Assembly (NCBI GenBank): GCA_024742305.1
Contig: JANSYQ010000022.1
Span: 1-59,749, forward strand
Direction: 5' to 3'
DNA: 59,749 bases
Source: a bacterium
Lineage (GTDB): Bacteria > Bacteroidota > Bacteroidia > Flavobacteriales_D > Crocinitomicaceae
In this document: one piece after another, positions 28,573 to 37,649 of the stretch
Layout: every line of letters starts with the position of its first letter
How positions within the stretch are numbered: the first letter of the stretch is position 1
Made by a program: the position numbers and the translations under genes
Notes under the pieces: generated by a model
What the model was told of the DNA's origin: nothing
Databases searched by the model: none
What the model saw: only the letters and a program-made list of their open reading frames with translations

Positions 28573-29730
28573 ATGCTTCGCATTCTAATGCTATCGATTT
28601 TATTGTTGGGAGTCGCTCCTGCACAAGCGCAAGAAATTCGTGTAGGCATTTTTCACGAGTTGAATATGCGTGGAATTTCACTTAGCGCGAATGAGGGAAG
28701 CTACGAAGTATTTGGTGATACCACTTCCCTTGGAATGTTGGAAACCGTCAATATTCAATGGAAAAGCAATGGTGTTGGAGTGACAACAAATGGAGTGGTG
28801 AGTGTTTTTGACACGCTTTTGCTTATCAAGCAGAACGAAACGGCTTCAGTAAAACTCAAAGGAATATCGCCCACAACAAAACAACATTTTTACGAGGATA
28901 ATTTTGAAGTTACTCACGGTCCTAAAGGTTTACGAATTGTGAATCGAGTTTCCATGAACAATTATCTCAGTGGAGTAATTGAGTCGGAAGGTGGGGGCGG
29001 ACGCCATCTAGAATATTATAAGGTGCAAGCATTGATGAGTCGTACCTACGCCATTAAAAACTCGCATCGACATAGCAAAGATGGATACAACGTTTGCGAT
29101 GGAACCCATTGTCAAGCGTACCACAACAAACTGCGCTATACACCAAAAATCCGCACGGCTGTGGAAGAGTCGGAGGGAATGGTCCTAGTAGATCAAAACA
29201 ACAAATTGGTTACTTCGTACTTTTCGGCAAATTGCGGTGGACAGACATGCGATGCTTCGTACGTTTGGAACACTTCTGTTTCTTATTTGGAGCCTTTCAT
29301 TGATACTTTTTGCATCCATACGCGTCAGGCGACCTGGACGAAATCCATTGATCGCTATGCCTGGAGAAATTACCTCAGAGATCAATTCGGAGTTACTGAA
29401 GCCAAACATGGAGATCTCATCTACAACTTTCAGTGCAATGACAGAACCGCCTTTTATATTCATCCTTCTCTCGGGGTACCAATGCGCGACCTTCGAACAA
29501 AATTCCGATTGAAGTCAGCCTATTTCAGCACACGACTAGAAAACGGGAAAGTGATTTTAGAAGGTCACGGCTTTGGTCACGGCGTTGGCTTGTGTCAAGA
29601 AGGTGCCATGGAGATGGCTAATCAAGGGTACGATTACACGCAAATTGCTCGCTTTTACTTCCACAATGTTAAGGTGCTCGATTGGCGACGGAATCAGTTT
29701 TTTCAGCAAACGGGCTTCGGTTCGGAGTGA
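28573..29730 (+). CDS. SpoIID/LytB domain protein
   Basis: This 385-residue exported protein has a signal peptide ending AQAQ. The SpoIID domain occupies about residues 100-370: VSMNNYLSGVIESE, the YKVQALMSRTYAIKN helix, then YFSANCGGQT and near the end GHGFGHGVGLCQEGA, the most diagnostic motif. SpoIID of Bacillus is a lytic transglycosylase acting on denuded peptidoglycan; Gram-negative homologues are presumed to act in wall remodelling. The glutamate in IESEGG is the likely catalytic residue, by family knowledge. Confidence 0.92.
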   Translation: MLRILMLSILLLGVAPAQAQEIRVGIFHELNMRGISLSANEGSYEVFGDTTSLGMLETVNIQWKSNGVGVTTNGVVSVFDTLLLIKQNETASVKLKGISPTTKQHFYEDNFEVTHGPKGLRIVNRVSMNNYLSGVIESEGGGGRHLEYYKVQALMSRTYAIKNSHRHSKDGYNVCDGTHCQAYHNKLRYTPKIRTAVEESEGMVLVDQNNKLVTSYFSANCGGQTCDASYVWNTSVSYLEPFIDTFCIHTRQATWTKSIDRYAWRNYLRDQFGVTEAKHGDLIYNFQCNDRTAFYIHPSLGVPMRDLRTKFRLKSAYFSTRLENGKVILEGHGFGHGVGLCQEGAMEMANQGYDYTQIARFYFHNVKVLDWRRNQFFQQTGFGSE

Positions 29731-29772
29731 ATTTACCGTGAGGGGCGTAAAGAGCGCAAGGAACTTGGTATA

Positions 29773-29922
29773 TTAATCTTCTCCTTGTTTTCTGATATCG
29801 TTTAATTCATCTTTAATCTCTGAAAGCTAAAAATGATTTTCTACTCCATTTCCCTTCGTACAAGTACCATAGAAAAAGTGTTCGATATCGAAGAAATCGA
29901 CTTGCGTACACCACACAATTCC
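29773..29922 (-). pseudogene. Possible decayed ORF remnant
   Basis: Between the SpoIID-like gene and the HD gene, one minus-strand frame reads as protein-like sequence (CTQVDFFDIEHFFYG, then GNGVENHF), is broken by a single TAG at 29827-29829, and continues as LSEIKDELNDIRKQGED to a TAA at 29773-29775. Composition looks protein-like on both sides of the stop. There is no clear start. It may be a gene fragment or a chance frame. The rest of 29731-30008 has a short cgcgcccttcgcgg-type repeat and nothing else that I can support. Confidence 0.3.
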
Positions 29923-30008
29923 TTAAAGAGTATTCAAAAGTCCTAGCGTCCTTCGCGCCCTTCGCGGTTCAAAATGTACTTTGGGCTTCCGTCGAATGAA
30001 GGGAAAAT

Positions 30009-31301
30009 TTACTTAATCCCGTTCAACAAAGACAACTGCCGCGCTTTGCCCGCATTAAAAACCGGGTAGCACAAAAAATGTTTCTCCACGGGGTCCGCAA
30101 GTGCCGAGATGTTCAGATTGTCGGAAGCTTGAGACACCTCCATCGTTTTGCCCGACTTCATAAGTAGGTTGATGTGTTGAGACGCATCGTTATAAGCACT
30201 GTTCGTCAAAACATCGTTGTAAACAAAGTAACGAGTATCCTCAAAGGGAATCTCTAGTTTCTGCATGACTTTCTCGCGCATCGCCTGCTTGTCATTTTCC
30301 GAAAATTCTTTCTTAGAAACTTTGATTTTAAAGAGTTTGCGTTCAATTAAACGGCGAGATAAAGTACTAAGGACTTGATCGTCATGAAATTGCCAAACTT
30401 TCATGGCACCAAGAATATCGTAATCATCTAACTGCGCGAACAGATCCAGCACTTCCGGTTTGTTTCTAAAGTCGTCCGAAGTAACGTCATTGCGCAGAAA
30501 GTATGCTAGTGCCGGGCTGCAAAACACTTCCGTGCCTGACTGGGTTAACTCTTTTGCTCGGCGAAGCACGTGAATCAACATGAACTCGGCCGCAACTACC
30601 GTTTTGTGGAGGTAGACCTGCCAATACATCAATCTTCTTGCAACCAAGAATTTTTCAATCGAATAAATACCCTTTTCTTCCAGCACCAAGTTGCCATCCA
30701 CGACATTCAACATCTCAATGATTCGATCACTTCCAATTTTTCCTTCGCTGACTCCCGTGTAGAAACTATCACGGTTGAGGTAGTCCATTCGGTCCATATC
30801 CAACTGGCTGGAAACCAATTGGTACAAGAATTTTTTCGGGTAGCGGTTTCGAAATATTTCCAAGGCCAAGTCCAACTCCCCATCATACTCTTCGCTTAAT
30901 CGTTCCATGAAGAAGATGGAAATGTCTTCATGATGCACGCCCGAGACAATATCGTGTTCCAAGGCATGAGAAAAGGGTCCATGTCCAATATCATGGAGGA
31001 GAATAGCTAACAATGCCGCTTGCTCTTCAGCAGGAGAGATGTCGTGTCCCTTCCGGCGAATGGTGGAAATCGCTTTGGACATCAAATGCATCGCTCCAAG
31101 AACATGATGGAATCGTGTGTGCAACGCTCCAGGATAGACAAGATGCGTCATTCCTAGTTGTTTGATACGTCTCAAACGCTGTACGTACGGATGCTCAATA
31201 ATGTCGAAAATAAACTCCTGTGAGATTGAAATAAATCCATAAACCGGATCGTTAAATATTTTCTTTTTGTTATTGGTACCGTGTTTTGGTTGCAATTGCA
31301 T
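30009..31301 (-). CDS. HD domain phosphohydrolase (dGTPase-like)
   Basis: This cytoplasmic protein has about 430 residues, with the start taken at 31301 (MQLQPKHG); the longer frame would run into the porX promoter region. The HD-domain metal site is visible: RLRRIKQLG near the start, HTRFHHVLG (first His), then LLHDIGHGPFSHALE with the diagnostic HD pair, and a later aspartate in SSQLDMDRMDYL. This arrangement matches the YdhJ/SamHD1-like HD family related to dGTP triphosphohydrolases; the substrate is not fixed by sequence. It is divergent from porX with a 40-bp spacer holding GATATTTG on this strand. Confidence 0.9.
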   Translation of the reverse strand: MQLQPKHGTNNKKKIFNDPVYGFISISQEFIFDIIEHPYVQRLRRIKQLGMTHLVYPGALHTRFHHVLGAMHLMSKAISTIRRKGHDISPAEEQAALLAILLHDIGHGPFSHALEHDIVSGVHHEDISIFFMERLSEEYDGELDLALEIFRNRYPKKFLYQLVSSQLDMDRMDYLNRDSFYTGVSEGKIGSDRIIEMLNVVDGNLVLEEKGIYSIEKFLVARRLMYWQVYLHKTVVAAEFMLIHVLRRAKELTQSGTEVFCSPALAYFLRNDVTSDDFRNKPEVLDLFAQLDDYDILGAMKVWQFHDDQVLSTLSRRLIERKLFKIKVSKKEFSENDKQAMREKVMQKLEIPFEDTRYFVYNDVLTNSAYNDASQHINLLMKSGKTMEVSQASDNLNISALADPVEKHFLCYPVFNAGKARQLSLLNGIK

Positions 31302-31341
31302 ACTTTTAATTCCGAATGTAAAACTAACAAATATCAGGCTT

Positions 31342-32886
31342 ATGCAGGTAAAAATCCTTTGGGCAGACGATGAAATAGACTTATTGAAACCACACATTCT
31401 GTTCCTCGAATCAAAGGGTTACAAAGTTGAAGCGGTGAACAATGGTTCAAGTGCTGTAGACAAGAACGATGAAGAAGATTTCGATATCATTTTTCTTGAT
31501 GAAAACATGCCTGGTATTTCTGGTTTGGAAGCCTTGTCTCGTATCAAAAAAGCGAAACCTTATGTGCCCGTGGTGATGATTACGAAAAGTGAGGAAGAAC
31601 ACATAATGGAGGAGGCCATCGGTAGTAACATTGCCGATTATCTCATCAAGCCGGTGAATCCGAATCAAATTTTGTTGGCGCTGAAGAAAAACCTTGATAG
31701 GAGTAAATTGGTTTCACAAACCACGAATTCGAATTACCAACGGGAGTTCCGTGAATTAGGCATGTTATTGAACAGTCGGTTGGATAAAGACGAATGGCGC
31801 GACGTGTACGATCAGCTCGTATATTGGGAGCTAAAGTTGGAAGGAATCGAAGACAGCGGAATGCAAGAGATTCTGAACATGCAGAAGAAAGAAGCGAATG
31901 CACAATTCTCTCGTTTTATTGAAGACAATTATCTCGATTGGCTCAATGGAGTGGAGGAGTCACCGCAGTTAATTCACACGCTTTTCAAGAAAGAGATCAA
32001 TCCAATGATGGACGGGGAAGACATCTTCGTTTTGGTTATTGATAACCTTCGTTACGACCAATGGAAAATGCTCAGTCCCATCTTCTCTAAGTACTTTTCA
32101 AAACAAAAAGAAGAGATCATCTATTCCATTCTTCCTACGGCAACGCAGTATGCTAGAAATGCTTTTTTCGCAGGACTGATGCCGCTGGAAATTCAGAAGA
32201 AATATCCGCAGTATTGGCGTTCAGAAGAAGATGAAGGCGGTAAAAACAATTACGAAGCTGAACTCTTGGAAACGAACCTGAAACGTTTGGGGCGAGATGT
32301 GAAGTGGAGCTACAACAAAATCACCAATCTTGATGCAGGTAAGAAGTTGGCCGATAATTTCAACCAGCTTCTTGGGAATCAGCTAAACGTGATCGTTTGG
32401 AACTTTGTGGATATGCTGTCGCATGCACGAACGGAAATGGAAGTAATCCGCGAATTGGCCGACGATGAATCCGCTTATCGATCATTAACGGTTTCTTGGT
32501 TCGATCATTCCCCTCTGCACGACATCATCAAAAAAATCTCCGATGCAGGCAAGAAATTGGTAATCACTACCGACCATGGAACCGTTCGCGTAAGCAACCC
32601 AGTTAAGATCATGGGGGAGCGAAGTACTAACACCAATCTTCGCTATAAAACAGGACGAAATCTTTCCTACAAAGACAAAGATGTTTTCAAAGTGAGCGAT
32701 CCACATGAAGCATATTTGCCAAAGTCAGGAATTTCTTCTGAGTACGTTTTCACAAGAGACAACGATTACTTTGTTTATCCGAACAATTACAATCATTTCG
32801 TGAAGCATTTTGGTGATACGTTCCAGCACGGTGGCATCTCTCTTGAAGAGGTATTGATCCCGTTTGTTGTATTGGAGCCGAAGTAG
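31342..32886 (+). CDS. porX: T9SS response regulator PorX (receiver plus PglZ domain)
   Basis: This protein has about 514 residues starting at MQVKILWADDE; a start at 31267 would add 25 unrelated residues. The receiver domain (1-120) has acidic residues D9/D10, phospho-acceptor D53 in FLDENMPG, and the conserved lysine in DYLIKPV. An alpha-helical linker follows, then a PglZ/alkaline-phosphatase-like domain (about 200-514) with LVIDNLRYDQW, ILPTATQYARNAFF, NFVDMLSHAR, TTDHGT and the HGGISLEE terminus. In Porphyromonas gingivalis PorX, with PorY and SigP, controls T9SS genes. It therefore probably controls export of the T9SS cargo proteins encoded in this window. Confidence 0.95.
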   Translation: MQVKILWADDEIDLLKPHILFLESKGYKVEAVNNGSSAVDKNDEEDFDIIFLDENMPGISGLEALSRIKKAKPYVPVVMITKSEEEHIMEEAIGSNIADYLIKPVNPNQILLALKKNLDRSKLVSQTTNSNYQREFRELGMLLNSRLDKDEWRDVYDQLVYWELKLEGIEDSGMQEILNMQKKEANAQFSRFIEDNYLDWLNGVEESPQLIHTLFKKEINPMMDGEDIFVLVIDNLRYDQWKMLSPIFSKYFSKQKEEIIYSILPTATQYARNAFFAGLMPLEIQKKYPQYWRSEEDEGGKNNYEAELLETNLKRLGRDVKWSYNKITNLDAGKKLADNFNQLLGNQLNVIVWNFVDMLSHARTEMEVIRELADDESAYRSLTVSWFDHSPLHDIIKKISDAGKKLVITTDHGTVRVSNPVKIMGERSTNTNLRYKTGRNLSYKDKDVFKVSDPHEAYLPKSGISSEYVFTRDNDYFVYPNNYNHFVKHFGDTFQHGGISLEEVLIPFVVLEPK

Positions 32887-32952
32887 GACTGTAAAATTGT
32901 TATTTTTCGATCTCGTTAGTTGTTCGTCACTGTTAAACCTTAGAATCATAAG

Positions 32953-33867
32953 ATGAAGAAGTTATCAAAGACCACATCAATAGCCCAAAAAACAGTTTTC
33001 GCTGCTTTTAAAATCTTACAGAAGGCTGGAGGAGAAATGCGTGGTAAGGAGGTAATTCAAGAAATAAGAGATTCAATTGAATTCAATTCTTACGAAAGTC
33101 ATAGGTACGAAAAGACCGGTTATGTGAGATGGGAAAGTATATTACATTTTTACACCATTGACTGTATGAAAGCTGGTTTTCTGAGAAAACAAAAAGGTAT
33201 TTGGTACCTAACTGATGAAGGTGAGGAAGCAATAAAGCTGGGGCCTGAAAAACTCTTAATCACTGTGACAAATAAATATAAAGAGTGGGATGCTCAAAAT
33301 AAAAGAAACAAGGAAGAAGAGGAAAATGACGATGACCTTGGAATAGAAACAGCGGAGGACAAAACACAAAAACAAACTGCCTTAATTGATCAGTATGAGG
33401 CAAGTGCATTAGATGGATTGAGAGATTTCTTAATTGAGAAGAATCCTTATGAATTTCAAGATATTGTTGCTATTCTTTTGAAAGCTATGGGATATCACAT
33501 TTCACATATTTCACCTAAAGGTAGAGATGGTGGTATCGATATTATTGCCTACACAGATCCATTAGGGGTTAAGCCGCCTAGGATAATTGTACAAGTTAAG
33601 CATAGACCAGAATCCAATATTTCTTCTGATGACATTCAAAGATTGGCAGGAACTATGAAAAGGAGTACAGATGTTGGAATTTTTGCTACTTCTGGAGGTT
33701 TTAGTTCTTATGCGGTTAATGAAGCAAGATCTACTGACAAACATATTGAACTAATAGATTTTGACAAGTTTATCGACCTATGGCAAGAATATTATCCAAA
33801 AATGACAGATGAAGAGAAAAACAAGCTTCCGCTACACCCTATATATTTTCTAGGAAGCAATGAGTGA
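32953..33867 (+). CDS. Mrr-like restriction endonuclease
   Basis: This 304-residue protein has a winged-helix-like N-terminal domain (about 1-105, including RKQKGIWYLTDEGEEA), a charged linker, and a C-terminal Mrr-type PD-(D/E)xK domain (about 155-290). Catalytic motifs are GRDGGIDIIAY (Asp) and VQVKHR (QxK), followed by GTMKRSTDVGIFATSGGFS. Mrr proteins cut foreign or methylated DNA; no methyltransferase partner is next to it, so modification-dependent cleavage is plausible. It is visibly more AT-rich and lysine-rich than porX before it, consistent with recent acquisition. Confidence 0.9.
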   Translation: MKKLSKTTSIAQKTVFAAFKILQKAGGEMRGKEVIQEIRDSIEFNSYESHRYEKTGYVRWESILHFYTIDCMKAGFLRKQKGIWYLTDEGEEAIKLGPEKLLITVTNKYKEWDAQNKRNKEEEENDDDLGIETAEDKTQKQTALIDQYEASALDGLRDFLIEKNPYEFQDIVAILLKAMGYHISHISPKGRDGGIDIIAYTDPLGVKPPRIIVQVKHRPESNISSDDIQRLAGTMKRSTDVGIFATSGGFSSYAVNEARSTDKHIELIDFDKFIDLWQEYYPKMTDEEKNKLPLHPIYFLGSNE

Positions 33868-34052
33868 AGGTTAAATTTTTACCAAACTACTGAACGAATA
33901 AATTTACATATTGGTCGAATTGACTCCAATACAATTTAGTTCTTCTTCTTTTTTTGGAGCCGAAGTATTAGTAATACAGACACGGTTTTATTGACAATCC
34001 AACGAGTTCTTCGTATTTTTTGATCGAATCAATTAAAACAAAGACTACTCGT

Positions 34053-34616
34053 ATGAAAAAGATCACCTTAACTTTTGTCTTGCTTTTCTCACTGTTTGCC
34101 ATGGCGTGCAACGATACTTCGGGTTCTAAAGACGAAAACGGAGAAAAGAAAACAGAAGAGACATCCAACAAAATCAGTGTATCAGACAACCCGTGCGATT
34201 TAATCAACGCGGATGATATGCGAACACTTCTAAACGTCGGAGCGGAATTTGAAATCTCCATAGAAGCAAAAGACTACACATTTCCTGCATGTAGTTTTCG
34301 TTGGGAAGATGGAAAAGTGATCAAATCGATGGAAGTTGGGGGCAGATCGATGTCTGTTGATATGCCGAGCGAAGTTATGGTAGTACTTGTCAAGGAGGCA
34401 AACGAAGCAAAATTCGAACGATCGACTTCTGTTTACAAAGACGGTGTTTCCGTTGACGGGCTTGCTGACGAAGCTATGTGGGGCGAAGCCATGAGCCAAC
34501 TGTCTTTTCGGAAAGGTAGCATCATGATGCACGTCAATGTAAAGGTGGATAATGATAGTGCCGTGAATAAGGACAACGCAATGAAAATTGCCGAGTTTCT
34601 GATCGAAAAACTGTAG
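34053..34616 (+). CDS. Putative lipoprotein
   Basis: This protein has about 187 residues starting at MKKITLTFVLL; the longer frame adds 11 non-signal residues. The signal sequence ends FAMAC, a lipobox-like site with an unusual -3 residue, followed by a Ser/Asp/Glu-rich tether. The globular part has a C-D-L pair near residue 45 and an ACSFRW strand, reminiscent of small ligand-binding lipoproteins of the DUF3558 kind; this similarity is weak. It is convergent with the NHL-repeat gene, leaving only a six-base gap. Confidence 0.75.
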   Translation: MKKITLTFVLLFSLFAMACNDTSGSKDENGEKKTEETSNKISVSDNPCDLINADDMRTLLNVGAEFEISIEAKDYTFPACSFRWEDGKVIKSMEVGGRSMSVDMPSEVMVVLVKEANEAKFERSTSVYKDGVSVDGLADEAMWGEAMSQLSFRKGSIMMHVNVKVDNDSAVNKDNAMKIAEFLIEKL

Positions 34617-34622
34617 AACCTT

Positions 34623-35729
34623 TTAGAACTGAAGCATCTGAGTGCTGTGGTAACCCTTTTCATTTCGGATGGAAACAAAGTAGGCTCCGGAAGCAAAGGG
34701 TTTAGCGTCAAACGTAATTTTCTTTTGGAAGGATTGTTCCAAAACCTGCTGTCCCGAAGCCGAGATGATCATCAATTGTAATTGCTCATCCGAAGAAGTG
34801 ACTACGCGGTAATTGCTATCGTTGAGAGGCATGATGGTGACTTCAAAATCAGTCAATTCAGGAATGGAAAGCGTGCTTTCATCACGTAGAACAAGAGCAT
34901 TGGGTCGAATCAACCCTCCCGAACCAGGCGTTACCAAGTCTTCTATTAAGTTTCCGTTTGCAGCGAAGCGTTTCACCGATCCATTGATTCCGTTTCCAAT
35001 AAGTGTGCTTTCATCCGCCATAAAAGCGACACCTTCGCTTTGTCCCAAACCGGTCAAGTAATCTCCTTGAAAATTACCGTTAGCATCAAATCGTTTCACA
35101 GAGGTGCCGTTGTAATCAGCTACAAGCAAATCACCATTTTCATCGAACCAAATATTCGTAGGACCTAAGAGGTTCGTTGTATCAATGAAAAGACCTTGAT
35201 CCGTGCCGTTAACATCAAACTTTCGTACCGATTTTCCGTTATACGAGGAAACATACAAATTTGTATCAGCGTCCCAATCCAAACCAATCGATTGGTTAAC
35301 TCCGATACTCGTAAAATCATCCACAAAAGTACCGCTGAGCTCATAACGCTTCACCATTCCGTTACCGTTCCATTGCAAAATGTACAGCAGAGAATCCGGC
35401 CCAATTTTCATCCGTGTGGGACCATTCAATCCAGTGATGAAATCATCTAAATAGGCTCCAGTAGATGCATTATACCTTGTGATTTTTCCCGAGTTCAAAT
35501 TTGAGATTAGTACCGTGCCTTCAGACTCTAGAAACAAGATGTCTTGGGGCCAGGCTAAGTTTTCAAAAATGAATACTTCAGGGTTTTGTCCGTCCATGTC
35601 GTAACGTAAAACTTGCCACGGTGGGTTGCTCCAATTGCCCGCGTCGCTTACATACAGAGAGGAGTCTTGGGAATACCCGTAGAATAGAATGGAAGCAAAC
35701 AGTGCAGAAAGTGTGTAGAGTTTAAGCAT
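34623..35729 (-). CDS. NHL-repeat beta-propeller protein with T9SS type A sorting domain
   Basis: This 368-residue secreted protein has a signal peptide ending GYSQ. About six repeats of the form VKRFDANGxFxxDxLTGL (residues about 35-290) make up a beta-propeller of the NHL/SMP-30 type. The last 75 residues, beginning FEVTIMPLND and ending GYHSTQMLQF, resemble a type A T9SS sorting domain with SASGQQVLEQSF in the usual place. It is probably a surface or released binding protein; no catalytic residues are evident. It belongs to the accessory block between porX and tsaE. Confidence 0.85.
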   Translation of the reverse strand: MLKLYTLSALFASILFYGYSQDSSLYVSDAGNWSNPPWQVLRYDMDGQNPEVFIFENLAWPQDILFLESEGTVLISNLNSGKITRYNASTGAYLDDFITGLNGPTRMKIGPDSLLYILQWNGNGMVKRYELSGTFVDDFTSIGVNQSIGLDWDADTNLYVSSYNGKSVRKFDVNGTDQGLFIDTTNLLGPTNIWFDENGDLLVADYNGTSVKRFDANGNFQGDYLTGLGQSEGVAFMADESTLIGNGINGSVKRFAANGNLIEDLVTPGSGGLIRPNALVLRDESTLSIPELTDFEVTIMPLNDSNYRVVTSSDEQLQLMIISASGQQVLEQSFQKKITFDAKPFASGAYFVSIRNEKGYHSTQMLQF

Positions 35730-35918
35730 GATTTAAATATACGAAAGGTATTAGGGTCAGAAGAAACGAATACTTGAACGTATCTATTTAAGATACAAAC
35801 GGTTATGCTGATTGATCCTTTGGGATAGTCAGGTTGTTTTGCATCTCCGGAAACTACAATTGAGCGTGAAAAATTGAATTTTAAAATGGAGATTCTTATT
35901 TTCAAGAAAAATCACATT

Positions 35919-36182
35919 ATGAAAAAGACTACTACTTTACTATTCGCAATTGCACTATTTGGAGGCACACTAGTTTCTTGTGGTAACAGCTATGACAAAA
36001 CTCCCGAAGATTGGTCAAAAGAAATTTGTGAAACAGCCGCAGAACACGGTGCAGATTCACAGGAAGTAAAGGATAAATTCGCCGAGTTAAAAAAGTACTA
36101 TGCCGATGAAGATTATCGCATGCACGACGAAGCTACAACCTTGGTTGGACAGAGCTGTCCTGAAGTAGTGTTGGCACAATAA
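35919..36182 (+). CDS. Small lipoprotein
   Basis: This protein has 87 residues from the ATG at 35919, chosen because it begins the signal sequence (MKKTTTLLFAIAL). The lipobox is LVSC, giving a mature lipoprotein of about 65 residues rich in charged residues and predicted to be helical (KEICETAAEHGADSQEV). Two cysteines after the lipobox (in KEICE and GQSCPE) could pair. No family is recognised. Confidence 0.75.
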   Translation: MKKTTTLLFAIALFGGTLVSCGNSYDKTPEDWSKEICETAAEHGADSQEVKDKFAELKKYYADEDYRMHDEATTLVGQSCPEVVLAQ

Positions 36183-36204
36183 GCCATCATTAGTAGCTAT
36201 ATTT

Positions 36205-36864
36205 TTGACCAAGTATTATCTAATTCTGATCGTCCTGTTGCCTCTTGTCGTCCAAGGGCAGCAGGATTCTGTCATCACCAGTTTTTGCTCCACTTGGATA
36301 TATTACGGTGACGAGATTCCGGATTCAATGCGCTCCTATGTTAACAAGGGCGATACGCTGTACTACACAATCTTTAGTAGTAAGAATGATAGCATAAGGA
36401 TAGAGGAAGGCTGGTATGCTGATAATAGAAAGGTTGGTCCTTGGATTAAATATCATGAAGACGGCGTTACGCCTAAATTAATCGGCGAGTATCGCAACAA
36501 TCGTCCTAGCGGCAAGTACAAGAAAATTTATGCAAATGGACGAGTAAAGGAGCAAGGGACCTATTACAAAGGGAAATATTATGGTGAACTGAAAAGGTAT
36601 TATGAATCGGGCTGTTTGAGATATTGTGGGCGGTATAACTATAATGGTATTGAAGAAGATACAGCCTACTATTATTTTGACTGCGATTCTGTCAATTGTT
36701 GTGAAAAAGGGCAATTGCAGTTCATTTACTTCGCTGTTGATGGAAAACCGACGGGAATAGTTTACAGGTACTACCGCAGCGGTCGAATGCATCAGAAGTT
36801 CAAATACAACGCAGATGGAATGATGGAAGAAGAGCTATTTTTTGAGGACGATTCTCAGGAATAA
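36205..36864 (+). CDS. Exported MORN-repeat (YwqK-like) protein
   Basis: This 219-residue protein uses a non-ATG (TTG) start, supported by the signal peptide that follows at once (ending VVQGQ). The rest consists of repeated MORN-like units such as GKYKKIYANGRVKEQGTY and YYRSGRMHQKFKYN, in which a Tyr/Gly strand pattern recurs about every 22-24 residues. Such proteins are often annotated as YwqK-family antitoxins, but the signal peptide and absence of a partner toxin argue against that role here. It may bind surface or lipid components. Confidence 0.75.
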   Translation: MTKYYLILIVLLPLVVQGQQDSVITSFCSTWIYYGDEIPDSMRSYVNKGDTLYYTIFSSKNDSIRIEEGWYADNRKVGPWIKYHEDGVTPKLIGEYRNNRPSGKYKKIYANGRVKEQGTYYKGKYYGELKRYYESGCLRYCGRYNYNGIEEDTAYYYFDCDSVNCCEKGQLQFIYFAVDGKPTGIVYRYYRSGRMHQKFKYNADGMMEEELFFEDDSQE

Positions 36865-36867
36865 TTA

Positions 36868-37581
36868 CTAATCAAGCTCCATCCCAAAGGTCAACCCGAA
36901 ATGATGACGGAAGGAAATGATTTTATCGTAATACATACTTTCGCCTTCGTTGAGCAGACCAAGAGAGAACTGATAAAAGGGACTCAGCGTAAAATCATTG
37001 ACGGGAATCTTGAAAGATACACGAGAGTTCGAGTGCATTACGAATTGCGGAACCTCGACAGGTTGTTCTTCAAAGCTGCCGTCTTCTACAAGTACAGTTT
37101 GACCGTCTGTAATGATTGAGTTTCTCAGTCTATTGTAAGTGTAATTATCAAACACGTTCAAACCTCCAAAAAGCGAACTTCGTAGTTCAATTCTATCCCA
37201 AAATGTTAAAATAATTGGAGTGATTTCAATCCCAACAGTGTGAATGTTACCATTGTATTTGTGAAAATCCTCATTTTCGATAGACCCCGTGGTTGTTAAT
37301 GCAAAGGATCGCATTAATTCATTCCACTGACCTTTGTAGTGCGTGTAAGAGATCCCTGCCCCGGCTTTTACAGAAACCGTCTTACCATTACCACCTCGAA
37401 CCCATGGACGAATGCAGGTAACGCCAGCCATGGGACTGAAGCTCGCAGCTTCAAAAACTTCAGGGTTCGGTTGTAAAGAGTTGCCGTAGTTTCCAAGCCC
37501 TCCGCCCAAAGAAACTTCAATGTTTTGCGAGAATGCATTGGTTAAAACGAAGAGAGTAGCAAAGAATAGTATGTTTCGCAT
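36868..37581 (-). CDS. Predicted outer-membrane beta-barrel protein
   Basis: This 237-residue protein has a signal peptide ending AFSQ and alternating amphipathic strands throughout (for example TVSVKAGAGISYTHY and VSFKIPVNDFTLSPFYQF). It ends in a strand with aromatic residues, close to the pattern for small 8-stranded barrels. There is no defined family. It is convergent with the MORN-repeat gene, separated by three bases. Confidence 0.7.
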   Translation of the reverse strand: MRNILFFATLFVLTNAFSQNIEVSLGGGLGNYGNSLQPNPEVFEAASFSPMAGVTCIRPWVRGGNGKTVSVKAGAGISYTHYKGQWNELMRSFALTTTGSIENEDFHKYNGNIHTVGIEITPIILTFWDRIELRSSLFGGLNVFDNYTYNRLRNSIITDGQTVLVEDGSFEEQPVEVPQFVMHSNSRVSFKIPVNDFTLSPFYQFSLGLLNEGESMYYDKIISFRHHFGLTFGMELD

Positions 37582-37649
37582 TTCTCAAAAATACCTAATA
37601 GTGCCATTTGCCGTGTAACTTTTCTCACTATTTTCAGTAGAATATCGAG

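Noticed and set aside
36205-36864. Antitoxin of a toxin-antitoxin pair
   Set aside because: The MORN/YwqK-like protein has a signal peptide and no toxin gene next to it; the antitoxin label commonly given to such repeats is not supported here.
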